DNA of 27,264 nucleotides, taken from assembly GCA_048493715.1 (NCBI GenBank), contig JBGDCZ010000035.1, positions 1 to 27,264 of the forward strand. The letters are read 5' to 3'. Below the pieces are notes generated by a model. That model saw only the letters and a program-made list of their open reading frames with translations, ran no database searches and was not told where the DNA came from. Both the position numbers and the translations under genes were made by a program. Positions 8,668 through 19,414 of this stretch are shown in pieces (position 1 is the stretch's first letter; the number at the start of each line of letters is the position of its first letter). Source of the DNA: Arsenophonus sp048493715. GTDB lineage: Bacteria > Pseudomonadota > Gammaproteobacteria > Enterobacterales > Enterobacteriaceae.

Positions 8668-11123
8668 AGTAAACTAATAAAATATATTATTTTGCTATTC
8701 ATCATTTTGTTTTCTATTGCAATTGCCAGTTGGTTTTCATTACCTTATTGGTTACCTAAAGCTAGCCAACTATGGCTACCGAAAGGTGCATAACTGTCAT
8801 TAACTTTACCAAGAATCACTAGCTAAGGTATCGTTGTTAGCGATATGAAAATCGCGCTTGGCGGTCAAAGCGAATCAGCTAACTATTTTTCGTCCCGTCA
8901 AATGGTCAACAAAATGGATAATTTATGCTCAGTCGCTCGTCAGTGACAATAATTGTTTATCTCAGTTGAAAGAGCCTCAAGTAGAACAATCAGCCATCGA
9001 CATACGGCAGATTTTAGCAACAATCCCATCGTTAGAGGTAACTATTGACCAGCTCATTTTACATCTCTGGTCATTATTTGCTGGAAAACTCCATTTACAA
9101 GTCACTCAGAGTCATATTCTGCATATTGATTATCAAGGTGAAAATATACAATTTGTCGCCCGCACCACTGTGGCAGATTATTTCAATATCGAACATCTTT
9201 TTATTCGCAAATGAAGATACGCTTAATTTAACCGGCAATATCGCGCTACAGTTGAACAGCACACATACCACACGATGGAAAAATTGCCGTGGTTTTAGTC
9301 ACCAATCGCTATGCTAATCCGCTGGTTGCACAATTAATTTGGTCAAATCATTCAGGTACTTTACAACTAAAACAACAGAAATCTCAAGTTCCATTAGTCA
9401 ATTTACCCTGGCAGTTAGATGATCAGTATTTGACTGTTAAGCAAGGAGAATGGAGTTGGCAAAGTGATGAGTAAGTGTTGTCTGGTCAAATAGACTTTCG
9501 ATTGGCCAATTGGCGTAATGGCTTAGCTGAGATGCGTATTAGATTTGATTATTGATACGCGATTATCAACCTTGATTTCTGGGCCATTGCTGTCACTACG
9601 CATCACTTTTATTCCATCATCCTTAGTAAGAGTGTATGGCAAGATAAATAAAACTTTAATGCTTAATGAACTACGTTTACCTTTAGCGGGTATTTATTTG
9701 ATGTCGCAAGGGATCACTGGACGTTTGCAGGCAATAGAATAGTTGCCACCACAGATAGTTACTGGGGTAAAATAAAGTACGATTTGATGGTCAAGCCAAT
9801 AACTTTAAACCTGACCAAGGTCATTGGCGATGGCGTTATTGTTATTGGGGAAATACCCAGTTGCAACCCCTCAAATCTAATTGGGATCTCAGTAGCGATG
9901 ATGGTTACTGGATAAACTCTTTATTGGTAGTAAACCGATTAAATACTGGATTTGATGAAATTCAGTATGGCATGATGAAAATGTTTCATCCCCGTTTAAC
10001 ACTATTAAAACCCTTAACATGGCAACGTGATGCCAACCAGGGTAAATTAGTTGGTCAAAACCCAGCCGATTTTCACTTAACTGGTACTCTTTCAGCACAA
10101 CAAATCGGCCCGATCCCGTTTTTTATCCGTTGGGATAGTAAACGATTACGAGGAACTGCGCTTTGGCAAAATCAGAGTGTGTTAGCTTTTCAATCTTTGA
10201 TCCCATCAGATTTGGGGTCTACGCTCCGATAGGGTAATTTTTATGCTCAGGCGGCTTTCTCTGTAGCACAAGGTCAGGGAGTGATTGCTGTTGGGCATTG
10301 GTCGGTGGCTAATGCTGGATTGTGGTAAAAAGATGGCAGTGCTGATGGCATTGATTTTGTTTTACCCTGGCGTTTTCAAAATAGTCGCTGACAGTTGGGC
10401 ACTAAATCGCCGGTGCAAGTTAGGATCAAACGGATAAAAAGTTTATTTGATATGCGTAATATAACGGCTGATTTGTATGGCTATTATCCGCCAACAATCC
10501 AATTCCCATTAGTGTTACGTGCTGTTAATGTTGATCTGCTAGGCGGTGCTATTCGGCTTGCTAAGTTATATTGGCCACAAATAACGCCAGCCATACTGAC
10601 GATTGATCAGATAGACTTAAGTCAACTATTAACTTGCCTTAGAACAACCTCCCAGGTTGTGATGTCAGGTAAAATTAGTGGTAAATTACCTTTCTTTCTG
10701 AATAATCCTGATTGGATAGTGAAGGATGGGTGGTTAGAAAACTCTGGTAATATTACATTACGATTAGGAAAAGAGTTAGTGGATTCTATTGGTGAAAATA
10801 ATTTATCTGCTAGAGTTGCTATGGCATGATTACGTTATTTAAAAATAAATCGTAGTCGAACCAAAATTAGTCCCAGTAATCTGGGTGATATAACGATCAA
10901 CGCTCAAATTCATGGATTTAATCCTTTAAAGAGCAAAAATTGGCAAGTGCGCTTAAATTATTGCCAGCAAGAAAATATTTTCCAATTGTGGCACAGCTTA
11001 CAGTTTGCTAATAATTTAGGTGATTGGTTAGAAAAAAATTTTTCAATAAAAAAGGTGAGAACCAGTAATGAAAAAATAAATTTGGTATATGCTGATAGTA
11101 TTAGTGGCATTTTTATTAACTAG
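8668..11123 (+). pseudogene. ydbH: ydbH remnant: AsmA-like envelope lipid-transport protein
   Basis: YdbH is a large AsmA-like inner-membrane-anchored protein which, with TamB and YhdP, carries phospholipid between the membranes (established for E. coli). Homology starts with a hydrophobic anchor (about 8680-8760) followed by YWLPKASQLWLPKG and continues in changing frames to LGDWLEKNF, with the last open frame closing at 11121-11123, overlapping ynbE. Lesions include in-frame stops at about 8790, 8821, 10230 and 10326, TGA for Trp at 10389-10391 and 10827-10829, frameshifts near 9205, 9280 and 9740-9860, and missing blocks near 9270 and 9535. The original start codon is not visible. Well-preserved islands include PLAGIYLMSQGITGRLQAIE and WIVKDGWLENSGNITLRLGK. 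It clearly matches YdbH but cannot encode it. Confidence 0.9.
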
Positions 11124-11256
11124 CAGTGTTCGGTTAGATGTGGTAACACCGGATAAGCCGATAAATATTAGTATGAATGTCAAAATTGAACATGAAATTA
11201 AAATTGATCGCCAGGTAGAAGGGTTACTAAAAAATAATAGCGATCTTTTTGGATAA
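11068..11256 (+). pseudogene. ynbE: ynbE remnant: small lipoprotein, start stop-codon and lost lipobox Cys
   Basis: YnbE is a small outer-membrane lipoprotein encoded between ydbH and ydbL and reported to work with YdbH. The frame from ATG 11068 runs to TAA 11254-11256 (62 codons) and matches YnbE well in its second half (NISMNVKIEHEIKID). Two changes argue for loss of function: codon 4 is TAA (11077-11079), and the lipobox reads LLTSS where a Cys is needed after LTS. A restart at ATG 11089 would give a 55-residue protein with a hydrophobic N-terminus but without a lipidation Cys. It overlaps the tail of ydbH and lies 8 bp before ydbL, the usual order. Confidence 0.82.
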
Positions 11257-11264
11257 CAAATGAG

Positions 11265-11603
11265 ATGATTAAAAAATATATTTTACCTGTTTTATTAATA
11301 ATATTAATTAGCCTAGTTGTTAGTTTTTCTGTGTTAAGTTTGTCAATTACTGAAGCTAAACAGCGTGGACTGGTTGGTTAGACACTAAGCGGTTATCTGG
11401 CGGCAGTAGTAAAAAATAATGCTGACCTGTATTCGTTGGTCAACAGTATTAATCATGCTAGAGAACAAAAATATGCCGAGATTGCGCAAAATAATCAACT
11501 TAAGACTGAGCAAGTGGCAAAAATTGCCAGCCAAAAATTAATTGATGGTGTGAAAAAAGGTGAATATGTGTTAGGTATAAATGTCCGCTGGCCACAAAAA
11601 TAA
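11265..11603 (+). pseudogene. ydbL: ydbL remnant: periplasmic DUF1318 protein with one in-frame stop
   Basis: YdbL is a small secreted DUF1318 protein in the ydbH-ynbE-ydbL operon, reported to modulate the YdbH-YnbE bridge. From ATG 11265 the frame runs 112 codons to TAA 11601-11603: a signal-like hydrophobic segment (residues 5-27), then EAKQRGLVG, a TAG at codon 39 (11379-11381) where the family has Glu (GRVGE), then TLSGYLAAVVKNNADL and a conserved tail ending GINVRWPQK. No frameshift is seen, so a single nonsense mutation is the whole lesion. With ydbH far more damaged, this probably decayed after the partner was already lost. Confidence 0.85.
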
Positions 11604-11719
11604 GTTACTATAGTTGCTATATCCCCAAGTTATTTTGGCAAAAAAGAGTATGCATCTGCAATATCTTGTTTTGATGGTCAACTAAGTAAAAAAGCCCATT
11701 TGGTAAGGTCTTATTAACA

Positions 11720-14700
11720 GTGAAATTCGATTTGACAGCATTATATGCTGATATTGATCAACTATTATTACGTGATCAATTGTTATTAAAAAAGCGCTTA
11801 GCAGGGATAGAGAAAATAAAAAATGAAAAATCCCGCCAATCGGTTATTGAATTAGTTAAAATCTCTATAGCCACTGGGCAGAAAAAAATCGCCAATCGGC
11901 AAAATAATTGTCCGACAATAACTTATCCAGAAAATCTGCCGGTCATTGAAAAAAAACAGGCAATTTATCAAGCCATACGTGATCATCAGGTCGTCATTAT
12001 TGCTGGTGAAACGGGTTCGGGTAAAACAACTCAGATCCCTAAAATTTGTCTAGAACTTGGCCGAGGTATAAAAGGTTTAATTGGTCACACTCAGCCTCGT
12101 CGGTTGGCTGCTCGTTCAGTGGCTAACAGGATCGCTGAGGAACTTAATGTACCATTAGGTAGTGCGGTTGGTTATAAAGTTCGTTTCAATGAGCAGATTG
12201 GTGACAATACTTTCATTAAGTTAATGACAGATGGGATTTTATTAGCAGAATTACATAATGATAAGTTATTACTGCAATATGACACGATAATTATCGATGA
12301 AGCGCATGAACGTAGTTTAAATATTGATTTTATTCTGGGCTATTTGCGCCAATTATTACCTAAACGTCCTGATTTAAAAGTTATTATCACATCAGCGACC
12401 ATTGATCCTGAGTGTTTTTCTCGCCATTTTGCTCATGCCCCGATTGTTGAAGTGTCGGGACGAACTTACCCGGTAGAAGTTAGATATCGGCCAATTATTG
12501 GTGACAGCAACGATAGCAATCGCGATCAACTTGACGGTATTATTGATGCGGTTAATGAATTAAATCAAGAAAGTAGCGGCGATATTTTGATTTTTATGAG
12601 TGGTGAGCGCGAGATCCGTGATACTGCTGAGGCACTTAATAAGCTAAATTTAAGGCACACAGAAATATTGCCGCTTTTTGCGCGCTTATCTAATAGTGAA
12701 CAAAACCGTATTTTTCAATCTCATTTTGGTAGAAGGATCGTACTAGCGACCAATGTAGCAGAAACATCATTGACTATTCCTGGTATTAAATATGTTATTG
12801 ATACTGGATATGTGCGTATTAGCCGTTACAGTTATCGCACAAAAGTTCAGCGCTTACCGATCGAACCGATTTCTCAAGCTTCGGCTGAACAACGAAAAGG
12901 ACGATGTGGACGTGTCGCCGCAGGTATCTGTATTCGTTTATACTCGGAAGAAGATTTTTTAGCCCGACCAAAGTATACCGATCCTGAAATTTTACGTACC
13001 AATCTTGCTTCGGTCATTTTGCAGATGATGGCTGTGGGATTAGGCGATATTAATCAATTTCCATTTATTGAAATGCCTGATAAACGTAATATCCAAGATG
13101 GTATTAGATTACTCGATGAATTAAACGCCATTGCAAATAAAACAGCTAATGGCTATTATCAATTGACGCAAATTGGTCGGCAACTGGCACAATTACCACT
13201 CGATCCACGCTTAGGCCGTATGGTATTAGAGGCGAGAAAGCATGGCTGTATACGTGAAATTATGGTGATCAGCTCTGCACTTTCTATCCAAGATCCTCGC
13301 GAAAGGCCATTAGATAAGCAACAAATTGCCGATGAAAAGCACCGTCGCTTTATCGATAAACGTTCGGACTTTTTAGCGTTTTTAAATTTATGGAATTTTG
13401 TTAAACAGCAACAAACTATTTTATCCAATGCTCAATTTCGTAAGCAATGTAAACAGGACTTGCTTAATTTTATGTGTTTAAGAGAGTGGCAGGACATATA
13501 TAGCCAGCTGCGACAAGTGATTAAAGAATTGGGTATTGCTATCAATAGTGAACCTGCTGATTATCAGGCCATACACATTTCTCTACTGTCAGGTCTGCTT
13601 TCTCATATTGGCCAAAAAGCAGCTGAAAAAGCTGACTTCATGGGTGTCAGAAATGCCCGATTTATGATTTTTCCTGCTTCGGGGTTATTTAAAAAACCGC
13701 CTAAATGGATCATGGTGGCGGAATTAGTTGAAACCAATAAGCTTTGGGGACGTATTGCGGCAGCGATCAAACCTGACTGGATAGAACCATTGGCCGGACA
13801 TTTAGTAAAATATCATTATAGCGAGCCGCTTTGGTCAAAAAAACAAGGTGCTGTTATGGCGTCGGAAAGTGTCACACTGTTTGGTTTACCTATTGTGACT
13901 GCTCGCCAAGTTAATTACAGTAAGATCGATCCTTCATTATGCCGTGAGCTTTTTATTCGCCATGCACTGGTTGAAGGTGATTGGCGAACCAGCCACACGT
14001 TTTACCGACAAAACTTAACCTTATTAGCTGAGGTAAAGGAGTTAGAGCATAAATCTCGTCGCCGGGATATTGTGGTTGACGATGACAACCTTTTTCGTTT
14101 TTATGAGCAACGAATTGATCGCCAAGTTATCTCTTCTCGTCACTTTGATCACTGGTGGCGTGAGGTCAGTAAAGCACAACCTGATCGCCTGAAATTTAGC
14201 AAAGATATGTTAATACGGCAAACGGCTAATAAGGTTACTTTAGCTGAATATCCTAATTATTGGCAGCAAAATGTGTTGAAATTGCAGTTAACTTATCAGT
14301 TTGAGCCTGGCACCGCGGCTGACGGGGTGACGGTTCATATTCCACTATCGGTACTCAATCAAGTTAAAGATGAAGGTTTTGACTGGCAAGTTCCGGCAGC
14401 ACGCGAAGAGTTAGTTGTTACACTAATTAAATTATTGCCAAAATCGTTACGGCGTAATTTTGTGCCGGCGCCAAATTATGCCAAAGCATTTTTAGAACGT
14501 ATGCCTGTTCCACAAGGTAAATTGTTAGATTGTCTGACACGTGAGCTGCGGTGTATGACAGGAGTTACCATTCAGTCTGAGGCCTGGCAATGGGAGCAAT
14601 TACCTGATCATTTGAAAATGACCTTTCGTATTGTTAATGAAAAAAATCATACTATTGCCGAAAGCCGTGATCTATCCGCGCTAAAAATACAACTAAAACA

Positions 14701-15619
14701 GCAAGTTCAACAAACATTAGCTGCAGTTGTTAATGATAGTATTGAGCAAAGTGGGTTAGATAGATGGAATTTTGCTACTCTACCTCAGCTTTATGAACAA
14801 AAGCACAGTAGTTATTTGGTTAAAGCTTATCCAGCGCTGGTGGATGAAAAAAACAGTGTTGCTATTCGCGTATTTGAAACCCAACTAGAGCAGCAACAGG
14901 CTATGAATGAAGGATTAAGGCGACTTTTGTTGCTTAATATTCCTTCACCGATAAAATACTTGCATGAAAAATTGCCCAATAAATCCAAACTGGGACTTTA
15001 TTTTAATCCTTTTGGCAAAGTGCTTGAACTCATTGATGATTGTATCAGTTGTGGAGTTGATAAATTAATTGCTCAATTTGGTGGTTTAGTATGGACCGCA
15101 GAGGATTATGAGCAATTGCAAACTTATGTTTGTTCCGAGCTTAATGAGATAGTGGTCGAGATCGCCAAGCAAGTTGAAATGATTTTAACTAGCGCATTTG
15201 CCATCAATAAGCGTTTGAAAGGTCGAGTTGATATTCATTTGGCAATTGCATTTTCTGATATTAAAGCTCAACTTTCCGCATTGATATTTAAAGGTTTTGT
15301 CACATCACATGGTTGGAAAAAATTACCTGATATTATCCGCTATCTTAATGGTATTGGGCGTCGTTTGGAAAAGCTAATGATCGATCCCAACCGAGATCGG
15401 GCGTATATGGTACGAATTGAGCATATTAGGCAGCAATGGCAGAGTTGGCTAACTAAGTTGCCTGCCATACAAAGACAGCAGCCTGAAGTACAGGCAATAT
15501 ATTGGATGATAGAAGAGTTACGGGTAAGTTTTTTTGCTCAACAGTTGGGAACGCCTTATCCTATCTCCGATAAACGCATTTTACAAGCGATGGCTAAAAT
15601 TGGTTCGGTGCAACCGTAG
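11720..15619 (+). CDS. hrpA: ATP-dependent RNA helicase HrpA (DEAH box)
   Basis: HrpA is a DEAH-box 3'-5' RNA helicase; in E. coli it is implicated in resolving stalled or collided ribosomes on mRNA. The 1299-residue product matches the E. coli length (1300) along its whole length. Helicase motifs: motif I GETGSGKTTQ (96-105), motif II DEAH (193-196), motif III SAT (225-227), motif VI QRKGRCGR (391-398). The ratchet/OB-type region and the long C-terminal DUF3418 domain follow, ending PYPISDKRILQAMAKI. The start is GTG 11720, giving VKFDLTALYADIDQLLLRD, colinear with the family; the ribosome site is weak (TAAGG about 11 bases upstream). A strong terminator follows directly. A 3.9-kb open frame free of lesions among dead neighbours indicates purifying selection. 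Confidence 0.97.
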   Translation: MKFDLTALYADIDQLLLRDQLLLKKRLAGIEKIKNEKSRQSVIELVKISIATGQKKIANRQNNCPTITYPENLPVIEKKQAIYQAIRDHQVVIIAGETGSGKTTQIPKICLELGRGIKGLIGHTQPRRLAARSVANRIAEELNVPLGSAVGYKVRFNEQIGDNTFIKLMTDGILLAELHNDKLLLQYDTIIIDEAHERSLNIDFILGYLRQLLPKRPDLKVIITSATIDPECFSRHFAHAPIVEVSGRTYPVEVRYRPIIGDSNDSNRDQLDGIIDAVNELNQESSGDILIFMSGEREIRDTAEALNKLNLRHTEILPLFARLSNSEQNRIFQSHFGRRIVLATNVAETSLTIPGIKYVIDTGYVRISRYSYRTKVQRLPIEPISQASAEQRKGRCGRVAAGICIRLYSEEDFLARPKYTDPEILRTNLASVILQMMAVGLGDINQFPFIEMPDKRNIQDGIRLLDELNAIANKTANGYYQLTQIGRQLAQLPLDPRLGRMVLEARKHGCIREIMVISSALSIQDPRERPLDKQQIADEKHRRFIDKRSDFLAFLNLWNFVKQQQTILSNAQFRKQCKQDLLNFMCLREWQDIYSQLRQVIKELGIAINSEPADYQAIHISLLSGLLSHIGQKAAEKADFMGVRNARFMIFPASGLFKKPPKWIMVAELVETNKLWGRIAAAIKPDWIEPLAGHLVKYHYSEPLWSKKQGAVMASESVTLFGLPIVTARQVNYSKIDPSLCRELFIRHALVEGDWRTSHTFYRQNLTLLAEVKELEHKSRRRDIVVDDDNLFRFYEQRIDRQVISSRHFDHWWREVSKAQPDRLKFSKDMLIRQTANKVTLAEYPNYWQQNVLKLQLTYQFEPGTAADGVTVHIPLSVLNQVKDEGFDWQVPAAREELVVTLIKLLPKSLRRNFVPAPNYAKAFLERMPVPQGKLLDCLTRELRCMTGVTIQSEAWQWEQLPDHLKMTFRIVNEKNHTIAESRDLSALKIQLKQQVQQTLAAVVNDSIEQSGLDRWNFATLPQLYEQKHSSYLVKAYPALVDEKNSVAIRVFETQLEQQQAMNEGLRRLLLLNIPSPIKYLHEKLPNKSKLGLYFNPFGKVLELIDDCISCGVDKLIAQFGGLVWTAEDYEQLQTYVCSELNEIVVEIAKQVEMILTSAFAINKRLKGRVDIHLAIAFSDIKAQLSALIFKGFVTSHGWKKLPDIIRYLNGIGRRLEKLMIDPNRDRAYMVRIEHIRQQWQSWLTKLPAIQRQQPEVQAIYWMIEELRVSFFAQQLGTPYPISDKRILQAMAKIGSVQP

Positions 15620-15622
15620 ATC

Positions 15623-15643
15623 GCGGTGTTACCACCGCTTTTT
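15623..15643 (+). terminator. Rho-independent terminator of hrpA
   Basis: Perfect 6-bp GC-rich stem GCGGTG/CACCGC with loop TTAC, followed by TTTTT, starting 4 bases after the hrpA stop. It also abuts the 3' end of the convergent fimbrial adhesin remnant. Confidence 0.88.
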
Positions 15644-15649
15644 CAATGA

Positions 15650-16608
15650 TAATGAAGTTAAAGGTAACTATAGCGTTCGCTTTACCGGGTTTGATTTGTT
15701 GTTTGAATGTATCTAGCACGGAAGGATAAATTCAAAAAACCTTCTGCTGACAGTTTTCCTAAGTAGGATCGCTTTATTAAATAGGATAGTTCTATCTCCA
15801 AAATTATGTAGCAAAACTTGGAGGCCGATACCTTGTGCTGTTTCTGGCGAATGACTTTTATTTAAAGCGAGGGTTTCATCATTACCAGCTAATATCGTGC
15901 CGTTCATTTTGATACTGATGTTGGTTGGCCGTATACAATTTATGTTAAGATTAAAATCGGTGTCTCCCGCGATGCTCTTTAAGTATTTGAATTTATTCTA
16001 TTTAAGATGACCGTAAGTTTACGGTTAATCTTTTATTATCTGTGAACAACTCGGTTCTGGTGTGGTGATTTTAGTATCTGCTAATTGAAAATTTATTATA
16101 GGTAAATGATCTATTTGTTGCTTTAGTTAATAGTTGGGAAGAAATATCAACAGCTTCAACCCGTTGGGCTGTCTTTATTAATTGAACTTCGATTCGATAG
16201 AATTTTTCCGCGCAAAAATATATTAGCATAACAGAGAGCAATATTTGGCTGAATATTACCGTCATGGTAAATAATTTTAAGCCCAACTCCCGACAAATTT
16301 GTTGGGTAATGGATTTCGTTATTATGAATTGGGTACTGCTGACTATTTCTCCAGCAATATTCAACGTGATTTGACTGGCAAGTGACAAAAGCTTTATTGT
16401 TCCTGCTGGAAAATGAACCAAATGTTTGTTTAATCACACTACCTGCAGATAAAGTAGGATCGACTATAATTTCATTTTGGAATCTGATTAGTACATTTTC
16501 TGGCTTAACATTTGGCATATATTGATAATTTGCCGCCTGAGTGGTTAAAGGTAATAACCCGAACAGTAAAACACTAACTATTACTTTTTTAGTTGTAAAA
16601 ATGGCCAA
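15650..16608 (-). pseudogene. Fimbrial tip adhesin/minor pilin remnant
   Basis: Last gene of a dead chaperone-usher fimbrial operon. Translation would start at TTG 16606-16608, 3 bp after the usher stop, with AAGGAG overlapping the usher's last codons. A clear signal peptide (MAIFTTKKVIVSVLLFGLL, cleavage after TTQA) leads into about 120 open residues including VTCQSNHVEYC and HYPTNLSGVGLKI. Near 16195-16205 the frame shifts to IEVQLIKTAQRVEAVDISS, typical of pilin beta-strands; further shifts and stops follow before a C-terminal pilin domain containing NISIKMNGTILAGNDETLAL and AQGIGLQVL. The end is blurred: the FRARYIQT...KANAIVTFNF tail reaches about 15650, up against the hrpA terminator. 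Two-domain length and operon position suggest a FimH-like tip adhesin, but its ligand cannot be told. Confidence 0.8.
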
Positions 16609-16611
16609 ATC

Positions 16612-18691
16612 TCACTCCTTTGAATGACAAGTAACGGTAATTTTGTGAGCTTTAGTCAACATGGTCTCATTAGGAAGTGAATATAAACAGCGATAATGAT
16701 TATTATTGTTTCCAGTAGTAATGGTAAATTGACCCTGAGCAGGAACGCCGCTTAAATAAAGTTGTTGATTATCATCAACCACGATCCCGCTGGTAGAAAT
16801 ATGGGGTTTATCGGTTAAAGTTGCGATGGTACCGAACGGAATAGGGGTGTTTTTATGTTTTAACTTAAAAATCACTCGATAACCAACTTGATTAGCAAAA
16901 TTAACCAAAACGATTGCGCGGTGTGTCGGGGTGACAGTTTGTATGGTTAGATTCAATATCAATACCGTTCGGTAGTGTTAGAGTATTAAAAGCAATTTGA
17001 TTAGCGCGATGACCTATTAATATTGGGGATGATAGCAATACCCTGATTGTTGGTCTTGATATTTGAATGATTTTCCAGTCTTACACCAATAGCATCTTTT
17101 GCAATCACTAATGCTGCCGTTTCTCCAATGGGTTGGGTTAAACTTAATCCATAGGGATAACTTGCAGGCCATAGTTTAATTGATTTTGATAGGGATCATG
17201 ATTATAACCTAAATTGAAGATGGCATATTGGTTTTGATATTGGCTATAAAGCCCACCACTAATATGGTTAGTATGATTTTTATAGTGTTGTTGGTAATTT
17301 TGTTGCAGCGCTAAGAATAAGCGATTATCAGCGAATGGAGAGTGGTTAATGTTTACTTGCTGAATAAGGCAGTGGTCAAAACTATTTTGTATACCATATC
17401 CCCAGGTTCGTTTTAACCATCGCTTAAAGGGAATTTGTAGGTTAACCGACAGAATTTGATCAGCTGATTGTTCTCGTCTGAATTTGCTATAGCTATAGTT
17501 AATACTATAATTTAAATCCCATATTCTGGAACTGAGTCAAATAATTTGACAAGCCACATTGATAATCAAACTGTATAAATTTGGCTTTATAGGCTCTGCT
17601 GGTGGATGGGGAATATTGGCCAAGATTGAGAGCATAGCGAAAACGACCAACTCGTAGAATAGTAGGTGATACAGAGTAGGGTTGGTAAATTATTCGTTGT
17701 TTACCATTACCTTCATTGATAATGATTTTGAGTCTATCATTGGAATAGGAGGGAAGGAGATCATCAATGATAAGAGTCCCCGGTGGTACATAAGTTTGAT
17801 AGATAGGGATATTATTTTGTAATACAGTTATAGTAGCGTAGGACTCAGCAATAGCATGGATTTCGGAAGGGTAACCTCGGGCACTGTCGGGTAGCATGCT
17901 ATCGGCACTTTGTAAGTGTAATCCTCTAAATTGAAAGCGTTCAAACAGTGACGAAAAGATATAATTTTCACTTAAACTTAATTGACTATGGATTGCATGA
18001 ATATCTCGGGAAAGTGTTGTGCGATAATTTTGCCAGTGATAACGGGAAGAGTAGCTACCGTAATGACGTAGTCGCCAAGCTTGCCAGTTAGCGCCTGCGA
18101 GTAAACCAATAAAATAATTATGCTTATCAGAGTCTGCTTTGCTCCAAGTAGTTGCGCCTTGATAACGGTAGTTGACAAAAATTGCTGGCACACCTGATTG
18201 CCATAAACCTATTTGTTGGTCTTTTGTTAAGGCATTTGTGGAACAGCGAGATATAAACTTTGCTGATTAAGATTACATTCAGCGCTGATGCCAAATTTAT
18301 TTTGTTGCTAGAAATCTGTTATCTTGTCGGCAGTTAATTGATTGATAATTTTTTGCTTAATAAAATCAGCATCAATACCCCAGTTATTTAATATCTAGTT
18401 ATTAACGACAGGGTAGAGTTTGCCTTGTTTATCTTGAATAAAGCTAATATCTTGCGTAGCAACTTTTTTCTTGTTTGAAAAATGTCCGTTCTATACACAC
18501 CCAGTAATTGATTATCATTTTTAAGAAAGTGAGCAATATTAATGGGAGAGTTTTTATCGTATTCTAGTGCCTCCGCCTCCACATCAAAATAATAATCACC
18601 ATTTTTAGCTTGTAAATTAAAGGAAACATTAAATAATAAACTAAAGTAGATAGGGGGATATATAATATCTAATTTTATTTTTTGTATTCAT
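16612..18691 (-). pseudogene. Fimbrial outer-membrane usher remnant (FimD/PapC family)
   Basis: Usher proteins form the outer-membrane pore that assembles chaperone-bound pilins. From ATG 18689-18691 the signal peptide region is already frameshifted (stops near 18640), then the N-terminal domain reads YYFDVEAEALEYDKN. Frameshifts and a TAG near 18398 and 18320 follow. A 228-codon open stretch (18191-17505) carries barrel and plug segments such as PSEIHAIAESYATITVLQNN and YVPPGTLIIDDLLPSYS. After more shifts and apparent loss of barrel sequence near 17150-17185, the conserved C-terminal motifs appear: TQPIGETAALVIAKDAIGV and GYRVIFKLKHKNTPIPFG, ending at TGA 16612-16614. The total span (about 690 codons) is short for ushers (about 800-880), consistent with internal deletion. 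Confidence 0.9.
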
Positions 18692-18703
18692 CGTTATTAT
18701 CAT

Positions 18704-19356
18704 TTAATCGGCATATGTTTCTATAATGGTACCGTAATCGTTAACAAATGACCAGTTTATGGTGTTGTTTTCACTTGACTGAATTTTCCATTTTTTTGGC
18801 TATATGGTGCTAATATTCCCGGCTCTTCTATTTTAAAAGTGCCTATTTTTAACGAGTTAAAATTAATATAAAAAGCAGTTGGATTATGAGCAATAAGTTG
18901 TTTATTAAGTAGTCTAAATTCTATTTTTTATATATTTTACTGGTTTCTGTGATTATTTCTTTTGGCCGATAAAAAAGTTTAAGTCGCGATTTTAATATAA
19001 TATTTAAATGGTTTTCTTCATTTTTCTTTAATGTTGGAATTGATTTGACATTTAACCAATAAATAGTTTCTCGATCATTGGGTAAATCGCTCGTTGTATT
19101 AATAATTCTAATTTTATTTTGCGGCTGCTAGCTTAAATAAATGTGGAGTAATAATAAAGTCATCGACTTTATTGCCTTGTTCATTTTCAACCAATGATTG
19201 GATCAGAAATAAGTTCTATTTATCTAAATTATTAATGGTAATAGAAATCTCGCGTTTATTTGATGGATATATAACACGAGTTCCACTAATAATAATATTA
19301 GTGAAAGAAGAAAAAGAAAACATAGTTATTATCGATAATAATAAAAAATATCTCAT
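18704..19356 (-). pseudogene. Periplasmic fimbrial chaperone remnant (PapD/FimC family)
   Basis: Pilus chaperones cap pilin subunits in the periplasm by donor-strand complementation. ATG 19354-19356 opens a signal peptide (MRYFLLLSIITMFSFSS) followed by ISGTRVIYPSNKREISITI; the Arg of GTRVIYP is the family's anchoring residue. The family motif LKLFYRP is also present. Lesions: in-frame TAG near 19220, a frameshift around 19120-19130 (QPQNKIRIINTTSD resumes in a new frame), TAG near 18930 before EFRLLNK, and a frameshift near 18780 before INWSFVNDYG. The remnant ends TYAD with TAA at 18704-18706, 12 bases upstream of the usher ATG. The second Ig-like domain is recognisable (HNPTAFYINFNSLKIG). 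Confidence 0.88.
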
Positions 19357-19414
19357 TTTTATATCTCTATAAAAGAGGGAAAGCGAAAAATTTTTTATTT
19401 TCCCTGCTATTATA

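Noticed and set aside
6234..10829. TGA at expected Trp positions in ycgM (6234) and ydbH (10389, 10827), suggesting UGA reassigned to Trp
   Set aside because: Intact genes use TGG for Trp and end normally; the same pseudogenes also carry TAG, TAA and frameshifts. G-to-A mutation pressure explains it.
11604..11719. Small upstream gene or N-terminal extension of hrpA
   Set aside because: The hrpA frame is open a little further upstream, but it resembles nothing in the family and has no ATG with a ribosome site.
13159..13428. 89-codon minus-strand open frame inside hrpA
   Set aside because: Shadow of a strongly conserved helicase gene; no homology or ribosome site.
16004..16032. Imperfect palindrome (ACCGTAA/TTACGGT with outer AAGAT/ATCTT) followed by T-rich sequence, terminator-like
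   Set aside because: It falls inside the pilin-domain coding remnant (RLTVNLRSS) and no plus-strand gene ends nearby; probably chance.
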